Counted from the first letter of the stretch, positions 16,325-22,918 are shown. The stretch: DNA of 22,918 nt from Sva-07 sp031398325 (GCA_031398325.1 JANNNB010000334.1:1-22918), one strand, 5' to 3'. Notes: generated by a model from the sequence alone, not told the origin. Made by a program: numbers and translations.

Positions 16325-17148
16325 TCATTCGGCCGGCCCGTGCGCGCGGACAAAGCGATCGACTGCCGGCCCCGGTCCAACTGTTGGCGCTCGTCGCAGT
16401 CGCGTTCTTCGCGCTCCCGTTCATCGGCCTTCTCTGGCGGATGCCGTGGGGGAGTGTGTGGTCGATCATCGCCGACGACGCTGTCGGCACGGCGCTCTGG
16501 CTCTCGATTCGCACGTCGCTCGCAGCGACGGCACTGGCGGTGACCTTTGGCGTCCCGCTCGCCTGGCTGCTGGCCCGAGTCGCGTTTGCCGGCCGCGGCG
16601 CGGTCCGGGCCCTGTGCCTGCTCTCGATGGTGCTCCCGCCCGTCGTCGGAGGCGTCGTGTTGTTCTTCTCGTTCGGTCGGCGCGGCCTGTTCGGGCAATA
16701 CCTCGATCGCTGGTTCGACGTCCAGTTGCCGTTCACGATCTGGGGCGTCATCGTCGCCCAGACGTTCGTGTCGATGCCGTTCCTCGTGATCACCGTGGAG
16801 GCTGCGCTGCGCCAGGTCGACCAGCGCTACGAGGACGCGGCGCGCACCCTCGGCGGATCGCGTTGGTACGTTTTCCGCCGCGTCACGTTGCCGGCGATCC
16901 GCCCGGCCCTGATCGCCGGAGCCGTGCTCGCGTGGGCTCGCGCGCTCGGTGAGTTCGGCGCGACCATCACGTTCGCCGGCAACTTTCCCGGCACGACACA
17001 GACGATGCCGCTCGCCACCTACCTGGCGCTCGAGACCGATCCGCAGTCGGCGCTGGTCCTGAGCCTCGTTCTGGTGGCCATCTCCTTCGGCGTTCTCGTC
17101 AGCCTCCGCGAGCGTTGGCTCGGCGGATTCGGGCCGGTTTCGGCATGA
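16321..17148 (+). CDS. modB: Molybdate ABC transporter permease ModB
   Basis: This inner-membrane channel subunit has 275 aa, slightly longer than the usual 225-230 because of a polar N-terminal extension before the first helix (about 18-40). The family signature appears twice: the cytoplasmic coupling loop YEDAARTLGGSRWYVFRRVT (about 177-196) with the conserved glycine, and ALGEFGATITFAGNFPGTT (about 217-235), typical of ModB/CysT-type permeases. Start GTG 16321 overlaps the modA stop, indicating coupled translation. An in-frame shorter start is possible because the first 15 residues are charged and not needed. It works as a homodimer with ModC dimers. Confidence 0.93.
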   Translation: MIIRPARARGQSDRLPAPVQLLALVAVAFFALPFIGLLWRMPWGSVWSIIADDAVGTALWLSIRTSLAATALAVTFGVPLAWLLARVAFAGRGAVRALCLLSMVLPPVVGGVVLFFSFGRRGLFGQYLDRWFDVQLPFTIWGVIVAQTFVSMPFLVITVEAALRQVDQRYEDAARTLGGSRWYVFRRVTLPAIRPALIAGAVLAWARALGEFGATITFAGNFPGTTQTMPLATYLALETDPQSALVLSLVLVAISFGVLVSLRERWLGGFGPVSA

Positions 17149-17158
17149 AGGTCTCGGC

Positions 17159-18229
17159 GTGAGCCTGCAGGCGGCGATCGGGGTTCGGCTGCCCGGGTTC
17201 GACCTCGACGTCGAGCTGCATGTGGAGCCGGGCGAGGTCCTCGCCGTCCTCGGACCGAACGGCGCCGGCAAGACGACGCTGCTTCGTTCGATCACCGGTC
17301 TGACGCCGCTCGATCGCGGACGACTCGTCGTCGACGGCACCGCGCTCGACGATCCAGAGCTGGACCTGTTCGTCCCGGTCGACGAACGACCGATCGGCAT
17401 GGTGTTCCAGTCGTACCTGCTCTTCGACCATCTGAGTGCTGCCGACAACGTCGCTTTCGGTCTACGGGCTCGTGGGATGAAGAAGGCCATCGCCAACGAG
17501 CGGTCGATCGACTGGCTCGGGCGTGTCGGCCTGGCCGAGTTAGCGAACGCTCGCCCGCGGGACCTCTCCGGTGGCCAGGCCCAACGGGTGGCGCTCGCGC
17601 GAGCACTGGCGACCGAACCGCGGGTTCTTCTGCTCGACGAGCCACTCGCGGCCCTCGACGTCCAGACACGCCGCGAGGTACGTCGCGATCTCCGCGACCA
17701 TCTGGCTTCGTTCGACGGAATGCGCCTGCTCGTCACGCATGACCCGATCGATGCGTACGCACTGGCGAACCGAGTTGCGATCCTCGACGAAGGTCGACTC
17801 GTGCAGTCGGGAACCATCGCCGAGGTGACGGCCCATCCTCGTTCCCGGTACGTGGCGGAACTCGTCGGGACCAACCTCGTGTCGGGCATCGTCGAGCACG
17901 GGACCATGACGACGGACTCCGGTGCGCGAGTCGTCGCCGCAGACGCTCCGGACGGCCGATCGTTCGCCGTGATCCGGCCGCAAGCGGTCGTGCTGAGCAG
18001 CGCCCACGCAGGAGCGTCCGACGGCACGGCGTCGAGCGCGCGCAACACCTGGCCGTGCACGGTGAGCGACATCGACATCCTCGGTGACCGGGCACGCGTG
18101 AGTGTCGTCGGTGTTCTGCCGTTGACCGCGGAGGTCACCGTCGAATCGGTCGAATCGCTCGGTCTGCGCCCGGGCGACGACGTGCAGGCCACGGTGAAGG
18201 CGACCGACATCGAGACGTACCCCGCATGA
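17159..18229 (+). CDS. modC: Molybdate ABC transporter ATP-binding protein ModC
   Basis: This is a 356-aa ATPase that drives molybdate import. Walker A is GPNGAGKTT (32-40), the Q-loop is in MVFQSYLLFDHL, the signature LSGGQAQR begins at 136, Walker B holds D150 and E151 in VLLLDEPLAALD, and the switch histidine is H194 in LVTHDPIDA. After about residue 235 a C-terminal domain of some 120 residues (VSGIVEHGTM to IETYPA) fits the TOBE/MOP-like fold. In ModC proteins this region binds oxyanion and can inhibit transport. GTG 17159 is preceded by AAGG at seven bases, ten bases after modB. The stop overlaps the start of the regulator gene. Confidence 0.93.
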   Translation: MSLQAAIGVRLPGFDLDVELHVEPGEVLAVLGPNGAGKTTLLRSITGLTPLDRGRLVVDGTALDDPELDLFVPVDERPIGMVFQSYLLFDHLSAADNVAFGLRARGMKKAIANERSIDWLGRVGLAELANARPRDLSGGQAQRVALARALATEPRVLLLDEPLAALDVQTRREVRRDLRDHLASFDGMRLLVTHDPIDAYALANRVAILDEGRLVQSGTIAEVTAHPRSRYVAELVGTNLVSGIVEHGTMTTDSGARVVAADAPDGRSFAVIRPQAVVLSSAHAGASDGTASSARNTWPCTVSDIDILGDRARVSVVGVLPLTAEVTVESVESLGLRPGDDVQATVKATDIETYPA

Positions 18230-18756
18230 ATCGGACCGGCGACCAGCAACTGCTGCTCGGAGAATGGGCGTGCCTGGGAATCCTGTACCAGGCGCCGACC
18301 CACGGGTTCGCGATCGCAGCTCGTCTCCGACCGGACGGCGACATCGGGCGCGTGTGGTCGCTGACCCGGCCGTTGACCTACCGCTCGCTGGAACAGCTCG
18401 TGAGCCGGGGCCATGTCTCTCCGATCGGCGAGGAGCGCGGACGCGCCGGCCCCAACCGCACGGTGCTGGCAGCGACACGTTCCGGCCGAGCCCAGTTCCG
18501 CAGGTGGACGCGGACTCCCGTCAGTCACCTGCGTGACCTGCGCAGCGAGCTCCTCCTCAAACTCGTGCTCGCGGAGCAGTGCGGTCTCGATGTGCACTCG
18601 ATGCTGGTCGAGCAGCGACGCCTCGTGCAGGACCTCGCCGACGCGCTCGGACGCCGGGCCGAACCTGGCGACCGCATCGATGCCGTGCATGCATGGCGGC
18701 ACGAGACATCCGAGGCCGCGTTGCGCTTCCTCGACAGGATCACTCCGACCCGCTGA
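18226..18756 (+). CDS. PadR-family transcriptional regulator in the mod operon
   Basis: This 176-aa winged-helix protein has PadR layout: LLGEWACLGILYQAPTHGFA (10-29), the wing-forming VWSLTRPLTYRSLEQLVSRG (43-62) with the usual aromatic-plus-Leu pattern, GPNRTVLAATRSGRAQFRRW (75-94), then a C-terminal helical dimerisation part of about 75 residues. Its ATG overlaps the modC stop, so it is the fourth cistron of the molybdate operon. No ModE-type LysR/MOP regulator is present. I infer that it controls this operon through the AGTCA inverted repeats before modA. PadR proteins have varied effectors and none is known from sequence to sense molybdate, so the signal could instead be a molybdopterin-related metabolite. 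Confidence 0.8.
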   Translation: MNRTGDQQLLLGEWACLGILYQAPTHGFAIAARLRPDGDIGRVWSLTRPLTYRSLEQLVSRGHVSPIGEERGRAGPNRTVLAATRSGRAQFRRWTRTPVSHLRDLRSELLLKLVLAEQCGLDVHSMLVEQRRLVQDLADALGRRAEPGDRIDAVHAWRHETSEAALRFLDRITPTR

Positions 18757-18757
18757 A

Positions 18758-18779
18758 CGGCCGGACCTGCGCCCGGCCG
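18758..18779 (+). terminator. GC hairpin after the mod operon
   Basis: CGGCCGG (18758-18764) pairs with CCGGCCG (18773-18779) over an eight-base loop, directly after the PadR stop and 15 bases before the next gene's -10 hexamer. There is no T-run. Confidence 0.55.
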
Positions 18780-18794
18780 CCGACCGGGCACCAG

Positions 18795-18800
18795 TAGCGT
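18795..18800 (+). promoter_or_regulatory. -10 hexamer of leaderless S33 peptidase promoter
   Basis: TAGCGT (TANNNT) is followed by six bases and GTG 18807. The mRNA would begin at the start codon. Confidence 0.6.
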
Positions 18801-18806
18801 CGCGAC

Positions 18807-20585
18807 GTGCGTCGACGTTCGATCCGTGCCCGTTCTGCAGCGATGGCGATCGGTGCCGTGGCGCTCGTCCTCGTCGGAGCGTCGTGTTCGACATCGACGG
18901 ATGTCTCCTCGGTTGAGGCCAACGAGACCGACACCGAGGCCGATGGCACGACCGACGACACGACCGACGACACGGACGAGACGGGTTCGCTCGACTGGGG
19001 CACGTGTGGAGAGGCTCCGGCCGTCGACCTCGACCTCGAGTGCTCGACGCTCGCGGTGCCACTCGACCACGAGGATCCCGACGGCGAGACGATCGACATC
19101 GCACTGGCCCGCGTTCCCGCGACCGATCCCGACGAGCGCATCGGCTCGCTCGTGTTCAACCCGGGCGGTCCCGGCGGTTCCGGGATCGAGTTCCTGTCGT
19201 CGGCAGCCGTCGCCGTGCCGACCGAGATCTCCGAACGTTTCGAACTCGTCGGCTTCGACCCGCGTGGAGTCGGTGCAAGCAGCGCCGTCGAGTGCGACAT
19301 CGTGATCGACGACAACATCGTCCTGCTCGAAGCGGGCGATGACGAGGGATGGAACGACCTCCTGTCGGAGGCCGAGGCGAACGCCGATGCGTGCTCCGTC
19401 GAGACGCTGGCGCTCGCCGCGTACGTCGGCACCAACAACGCGGCCCGTGACCTCGATCTGATCCGCGAGGCCCTCGGCGACGAGCAGTTGAGCTTCGTCG
19501 GGTTCTCGTATGGCACGCGCCTCGGTGCGACGTACGCCGAGCTGTTCCCCGAGAACGTCCGGGCGTTGGTGCTCGATGGCGGTGTCAAGCCGACCGATGA
19601 TTCGGCCGAACTCGACGAGGAGCAAGGCGCTGGATTCGATCTGGCTCTGGAGAACTTCGCCGCGGCGTGCGATGCCGACGAGGACTGTCTCCTGCGCGAA
19701 CTCGGGCCCACGCTCGACATCTATGCGGGACTGGTCGCCGAAATCGCCGAGGTCGGCAGCTTCGAGACCGACGATCCCGATCGCGTCCTCACGCCGGGGG
19801 AGCTCCAGCTCGGCGTCGCCGCCGCCCTGTACAGCAAGGACGTCTGGCCGTATCTCGCCGAGGCGCTGTACCTCGCCGAGACCGAGCAGGACGGCACGTT
19901 GCTGCAGGTGCTCGGCGACGGCCTGACCGGTCGCCAGCCCGACGGCACGTACGACAACTCCCAGGTGGCCAACCTGTTCATCAACTGCGCCGACGACCCG
20001 AACCGACCCGACTCGGACACGCAGCGCGCACTCGGGGACGCAGCGGCCGCCGGGTCGGAGTGGTTCGACGACTTCCTGCGGGCGACGACTGGCTGCATCG
20101 GCACGCCCGACCCGATCGACCCCCTGATCCTCGGCCCCGCCGATGGCGCCGCGCCGATCCTGGTGATCGGCAACACGGGTGACCCCGCGACGCCCTACGA
20201 CTGGTCGGTCGCCCTCGCCGAGTCGCTCGCGTCGGCCGTGCTGTTCACCGTCGAGGCCGAAGGCCACACAGCGTTCCTGACGATCGAATGTGTCGAGCCG
20301 GTCGTGGTCGCGTACCTGGTCGATCTCGAGATTCCAGCCGCCGGGGACGGCTGCTCCGACAACGACTCGGCCGACTTCTTCGTCCCGGCAGGGGAGAGCG
20401 AGATCGATCTGGTCGTCGCGTTGTTCGACTGCCTGCGCGAGAACGGCGCCGATGTGCCCGAACTCAGCACGGCCGACGTGCTGGCCGACCCGTCGGGCGA
20501 GATCATCTTCGAGAGCCTCGACCCGACCGATCCGGCGTTCGCCGAAGCTGCGCTGCAGTGCCAGGACATCATCGCCGACCTGTGA
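18807..20585 (+). CDS. S33-family tripeptidyl aminopeptidase-like lipoprotein
   Basis: This is a secreted alpha/beta-hydrolase peptidase of 592 aa. A signal peptide with the lipobox LVGASC gives C27 as lipid anchor, followed by a strongly acidic Thr/Asp/Glu tether (about 33-60). The hydrolase domain has the oxyanion motif NPGGPGGSG (118-126), DPRGVGASS, the nucleophile S234 in GFSYGTRLG, D459 in GNTGDPATP and H487 in EGHTAF. This is the triad and layout of Streptomyces Tap and the mycobacterial CaeA/SlpD group. After the C-terminal TAP-like domain there is an extra 90 residues or so containing ALFDCLRENGADVPE and a later cysteine, perhaps a disulfide-linked accessory domain. GTG 18807 is supported by the signal peptide and the six-base promoter spacing. 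It likely releases peptides from the cell surface. Confidence 0.88.
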   Translation: MRRRSIRARSAAMAIGAVALVLVGASCSTSTDVSSVEANETDTEADGTTDDTTDDTDETGSLDWGTCGEAPAVDLDLECSTLAVPLDHEDPDGETIDIALARVPATDPDERIGSLVFNPGGPGGSGIEFLSSAAVAVPTEISERFELVGFDPRGVGASSAVECDIVIDDNIVLLEAGDDEGWNDLLSEAEANADACSVETLALAAYVGTNNAARDLDLIREALGDEQLSFVGFSYGTRLGATYAELFPENVRALVLDGGVKPTDDSAELDEEQGAGFDLALENFAAACDADEDCLLRELGPTLDIYAGLVAEIAEVGSFETDDPDRVLTPGELQLGVAAALYSKDVWPYLAEALYLAETEQDGTLLQVLGDGLTGRQPDGTYDNSQVANLFINCADDPNRPDSDTQRALGDAAAAGSEWFDDFLRATTGCIGTPDPIDPLILGPADGAAPILVIGNTGDPATPYDWSVALAESLASAVLFTVEAEGHTAFLTIECVEPVVVAYLVDLEIPAAGDGCSDNDSADFFVPAGESEIDLVVALFDCLRENGADVPELSTADVLADPSGEIIFESLDPTDPAFAEAALQCQDIIADL

Positions 20586-20629
20586 TGCGCCACGCCGGGG
20601 TCTGACCTCCGCGTTGCGCTGATCGACTG

Positions 20630-20714
20630 TTCCCACAGTGTCCCCACAGCGTGTCGGGTGTTGTCCACAACGAAACGGTGGAAAGTCACACCCAATCGGT
20701 ACTGACGCTCCACA
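20630..20714 (+). promoter_or_regulatory. Cluster of DnaA-box-like CCACA motifs
   Basis: Four related sites lie within 85 bases: TTCCCACA (20630-20637), GTCCCCACA (20640-20648), TTGTCCACA (20661-20669) and GCTCCACA (20707-20714). TTGTCCACA equals the consensus DnaA box of GC-rich actinobacteria. They lie in the gap between the S33 peptidase and the small gene, upstream of the ribonucleotide reductase region. Confidence 0.4.
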
Positions 20715-20726
20715 GGGTGCGTGCTT

Positions 20727-20732
20727 CATGAT
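20727..20732 (+). promoter_or_regulatory. -10-like hexamer before small gene
   Basis: CATGAT lies six bases before ATG 20739, matching the spacing of the other leaderless starts but with C in the first position. Confidence 0.35.
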
Positions 20733-20738
20733 GGGCTG

Positions 20739-21110
20739 ATGTTGCGTGGGAGCACCCCAGGAGTACGACGAGAGCGCCAGCACGGGGCCGTGCTCCAGCA
20801 GCATGACCGGCGGGACCTCGAACGGGCGGGTTGGCGCACGACCCTGGACTACCGCGAGAACCTGATCCGCGCTCGCGACGGGCGGTTGCTCCAGGTCGAA
20901 CCGGTCTGGCACGCGGAAGCGGAACGATCCGATTCGGCTCGGCTCCCCGGCGCACCGACCGAACGGGGCATCGACTTCATCACGGCGACGGCCGAGTCGG
21001 TCGATGCCGTGTGGTCGCGGTTGCGGGTCGAAGCCGAGCTCGCCGACGTGCGGCGTCCTGCCGAACACCGCATCGAGCACCTCATCGAGGTCCGGGCGCA
21101 CGCGTCGTGA
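20739..21110 (+). CDS. Small uncharacterised protein (123 aa)
   Basis: I do not recognise this gene. It is soluble, strongly charged and Arg/Glu-rich, with no signal peptide, membrane segment or cysteine. Residues 1-25 are basic (GVRRERQH). A central stretch, GWRTTLDYRENLIRARDGRLL, reads like two beta-strands around a turn, and the C-terminal half (ESVDAVWSRLRVEAELADV) is probably helical. Codon use is GC-rich in the third position like its neighbours, which supports a real gene. ATG 20739 is chosen for the six-base spacing to CATGAT; GTG 20721 in the same frame would add six residues. It stands alone between the S33 peptidase and the ribonucleotide reductase gene. Confidence 0.6.
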   Translation: MLRGSTPGVRRERQHGAVLQQHDRRDLERAGWRTTLDYRENLIRARDGRLLQVEPVWHAEAERSDSARLPGAPTERGIDFITATAESVDAVWSRLRVEAELADVRRPAEHRIEHLIEVRAHAS

Positions 21111-21208
21111 CACGTGAGCAACGGCTGAGCAAGGGGTGAGCATCAGTTCCATCCCACCTCGTCGGCCCGCGCGTAGCGGCTGACCAGGGGCGTCGCGATC
21201 TTCTCGGA

Positions 21209-21236
21209 TTGGTACTTGCGCGCGGCAACCTACACT
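21209..21236 (+). promoter_or_regulatory. Predicted promoter of the ribonucleotide reductase gene
   Basis: TTGGTA (21209-21214) and TACACT (21231-21236) are separated by 16 bases. A start near 21243 would give a leader of about 168 bases. The rest of 21111-21208 shows no gene or clear signal to me. Confidence 0.5.
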
Positions 21237-21257
21237 GCTGTAATTACGAGCCCGTCA

Positions 21258-21305
21258 CCACGAGATGTGGGGGTCGGGACCGGGGCGCACCACGACATGT
21301 GGTGT
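21258..21305 (+). promoter_or_regulatory. Pair of NrdR boxes upstream of ribonucleotide reductase
   Basis: CCACGAGATGTGGGGG (21258-21273) and CCACGACATGTGGTGT (21290-21305) both keep the six core positions of the NrdR box (C4, A6, A8, T9, T11, G13 of the 16-base consensus). Their centres are 32 bp apart, about three helical turns, as is usual for NrdR-box pairs. NrdR with dATP/ATP would repress this gene. The boxes lie just downstream of the predicted start of transcription. Confidence 0.75.
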
Positions 21306-21410
21306 TTTGCATCCCCCTGACGAACACGAACGAACACGACCAAGTGCGACACGAACAAGCGACGGCGGCACGGCGCACGACACACGACAGAACACGACTG
21401 GGAGCATCTG
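21306..21410 (+). promoter_or_regulatory. T-poor leader with repeated ACACGA and a Shine-Dalgarno
   Basis: After the NrdR boxes the leader is A/C/G-rich and nearly lacks T. It contains ACACGA five times between about 21320 and 21397, with no stable stem visible. TGGGAG (21399-21404) is a good Shine-Dalgarno sequence six bases before GTG 21411. No B12 riboswitch features were recognised. Confidence 0.5.
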
Positions 21411-22918
21411 GTGACATTGATCGACGACAACGTTGGGACGCCGAGCACGGGAACGCTCGAGGATACGAACGAGCCGGTCGCAGCCGGCCCGACCCTCACC
21501 GACACGTCGAAATCGGTGGCCACGCCGGCGTCCTCTGCGGCCGCTCCCGGCGGGATGCGGGTGCGAAAGCGCAGCGGTGCGCTCGAACCCGTCGACGTCA
21601 ACAAGATCGTCAACGCCATCGCCCGCGCGTCCGAAGGGCTGCTCGGCGTCGACCCGATGCGCGTCGCCACCCGCACCATCTCCGCGCTCGCCGACGGTGC
21701 GAGCACCCGCGAACTCGACGACCTGTCGATCCGCACCGCCGCCGGCCTCATCGTCGAGGAACCGACCTACTCCCGGCTCGCCTCCCGGCTGCTCGCCACG
21801 GTCATCGACAAGGAAGTCCGCAACCAGAACATCCCGTGGTTCTCCGAGTCGATCAAGGTCGGTCACGCCGAGGGCCTGGTGGCCGACAACGTGCTCGCCT
21901 TCGTCGAGGCCAACGCCCCCACGCTGAACGCAGCGATCAACTCCGATCGCGACCGGTCGTTCGAGTTCTTCGGCCTCCGCACGGTCTATGACCGGTACCT
22001 GCTCCGCCACCCCGAGCGCCGCGAGATCATCGAGACCCCGCAGTACTTCTTCCTCCGGGTCGCCTGCGGCCTCTGCGCAGAAGCCGACGGCACCGGCGAC
22101 GTGGACGCCGCCGTCAAGTTCTACGACCTGATGTCGTCGCTCGCCTACCTCCCGTCGAGCCCGACGCTGTTCAACTCGGGCACCTCGCACTCGCAGATGT
22201 CGAGCTGCTACCTGCTCGACTCGCCCGAGGACAGCCTCGAGGGCATCTACAAGCGCTACACCGACATCGCCAAGCTGTCGAAGTTCGCCGGCGGCATCGG
22301 CGTCGCCTGGCACCGGGTGCGGGCCAAGGGCTCGCTCATCACCGGTACGAACGGCCTCTCGAACGGCATCGTCCCGTGGCTGCGCACGCTCGACTCGTCG
22401 GTCGCCGCCGTCAACCAGGGCGGCCGCCGCAAGGGCGCCGCCTGCGTGTATCTCGAGTCGTGGCACGCGGACATCGAGGACTTCCTCGAACTGCGTGACA
22501 ACACCGGCGACCACGCCCGCCGTACGCACAACCTGAACATCGCCAACTGGATCCCCGACCTGTTCATGGAGCGCGTCGAGAAGGACTGGCAGTGGTCGCT
22601 GTTCGACCCGAAGCGCGTGCCGCACCTGACCGACCTGTACGGCGCCGAGTTCGAGCGGGCCTACCTGGCCGCCGAGGAAGCCGGGTTGTACGAGAAGCAG
22701 GTCCCCGCACGTCAGCTGTACTCGAAGATGATGCGCACGCTCGCCCAGACCGGCAACGGCTGGATCACGTTCAAGGACGCGTCGAACGAGAAGTGCAACC
22801 AGACCGGCGCGCTCAACGACGACGGCAGCCCACGCGTCGTGCACCTGTCGAACCTCTGCACCGAGATCCTCGAGGTGACCGACCAGGAGAACACTGCGGT
22901 GTGCAACCTCGGCTCGCT
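21411..22918 (+). CDS. nrdA: Ribonucleoside-diphosphate reductase large (alpha) subunit, 3'-truncated by window edge
   Basis: This is the class I ribonucleotide reductase catalytic subunit, which makes deoxynucleoside diphosphates in the cytoplasm; 502 codons are visible. A Thr/Pro-rich leader of about 45 residues precedes an ATP-cone (MRVRKRSGALEPVDVNKIV and on, to about residue 140), the dATP-sensing allosteric domain. The catalytic barrel follows, with MSSCYLLD (C266, first redox-active cysteine), GGIGVAWHRVRAKGS, NQGGRRKGA, SNLCTEI (C483, thiyl radical site) and VCNLGS (C498, partner of C266). The sequence reads without stop to the right edge; the C-terminal tail is outside. GTG 21411 has a good Shine-Dalgarno, unlike most gene starts here. 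Two NrdR boxes imply repression when dNTP is plentiful. The small subunit gene would be expected beyond the right edge. Confidence 0.93.
   Translation, partial: MTLIDDNVGTPSTGTLEDTNEPVAAGPTLTDTSKSVATPASSAAAPGGMRVRKRSGALEPVDVNKIVNAIARASEGLLGVDPMRVATRTISALADGASTRELDDLSIRTAAGLIVEEPTYSRLASRLLATVIDKEVRNQNIPWFSESIKVGHAEGLVADNVLAFVEANAPTLNAAINSDRDRSFEFFGLRTVYDRYLLRHPERREIIETPQYFFLRVACGLCAEADGTGDVDAAVKFYDLMSSLAYLPSSPTLFNSGTSHSQMSSCYLLDSPEDSLEGIYKRYTDIAKLSKFAGGIGVAWHRVRAKGSLITGTNGLSNGIVPWLRTLDSSVAAVNQGGRRKGAACVYLESWHADIEDFLELRDNTGDHARRTHNLNIANWIPDLFMERVEKDWQWSLFDPKRVPHLTDLYGAEFERAYLAAEEAGLYEKQVPARQLYSKMMRTLAQTGNGWITFKDASNEKCNQTGALNDDGSPRVVHLSNLCTEILEVTDQENTAVCNLGS

Noticed and set aside
16303..19104. 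933-codon open frame on the minus strand opposite modB-modC-padR
   Set aside because: It is a GC-skew shadow. The plus strand carries modB, modC and padR with full motifs and coupled starts, and the antisense protein is Arg/Ser/Pro-rich low-complexity sequence.
20630..20714. Replication origin
   Set aside because: Only four degenerate DnaA-like sites, no AT-rich unwinding stretch and no dnaA/dnaN/gyr genes nearby.
18525..21152. 875-codon open frame on the minus strand opposite the S33 peptidase
   Set aside because: The plus-strand protein has a signal peptide and complete catalytic triad; the antisense product has only Arg/Asp/Val-rich sequence with no domain.
21237..21410. Possible B12 riboswitch before the ribonucleotide reductase gene
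   Set aside because: No B12-box-like core or multi-stem fold was recognised, and the protein is class I rather than B12-dependent class II.
21255..22844. 529-codon open frame on the minus strand opposite nrdA
   Set aside because: The plus strand encodes an uninterrupted ribonucleotide reductase with conserved cysteines; the antisense frame is compositional.

Overview
The window is GC-rich, densely packed bacterial DNA with frequent GTG starts and ATGA/GTGA start-stop overlaps. Its promoters place a -10-like hexamer 6-7 bases before the start codon, which implies leaderless mRNAs. With an F420-type luciferase-like oxidoreductase, actinobacterial-style lipoproteins and a Streptomyces-type tripeptidyl aminopeptidase homologue, this points to an actinomycete. 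Acidimicrobiia (Ilumatobacter-like) is my best guess, but it rests on gene content alone. No tRNA, rRNA, CRISPR array, insertion sequence or phage gene was seen.

Region 1 (1-9372) looks like a reductive pyrimidine catabolism island. It holds dihydropyrimidinase (cut by the left edge), a CoA-acylating (methyl)malonate-semialdehyde dehydrogenase, a luciferase-like putative F420 oxidoreductase, a four-gene ABC importer (permease, ATPase, permease, THI5/NMT1-like lipoprotein) and a convergent class III aminotransferase. Together these could import a pyrimidine, open the dihydropyrimidine ring, transaminate beta-alanine or 3-aminoisobutyrate and oxidise the semialdehyde to an acyl-CoA. The first reductive enzyme and beta-ureidopropionase are not visible and may lie to the left.

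Region 2 (9373-15484) is a run of short units in alternating orientation: dienelactone hydrolase-HAD phosphatase; an acyl-CoA dehydrogenase with an N-terminal extension (methylsuccinyl-CoA dehydrogenase-like); a LOG-family phosphoribohydrolase; a second dienelactone hydrolase; and an M28 lipoprotein peptidase. Convergent gene ends carry large inverted repeats. Divergent starts carry back-to-back leaderless promoters.

Region 3 (15485-18756) is a molybdate transport operon, modABC, followed by a translationally overlapped PadR-type regulator. Two matching inverted repeats cover the modA promoter and are the obvious candidate operators.

Region 4 (18757-22918) holds an S33 tripeptidyl-aminopeptidase-like lipoprotein, a cluster of DnaA-box-like motifs, an unrecognised small protein, and the 5' two thirds or less of a class I ribonucleotide reductase large subunit. 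That last gene has a long leader with two NrdR-type boxes 32 bp apart. It is cut by the right edge.
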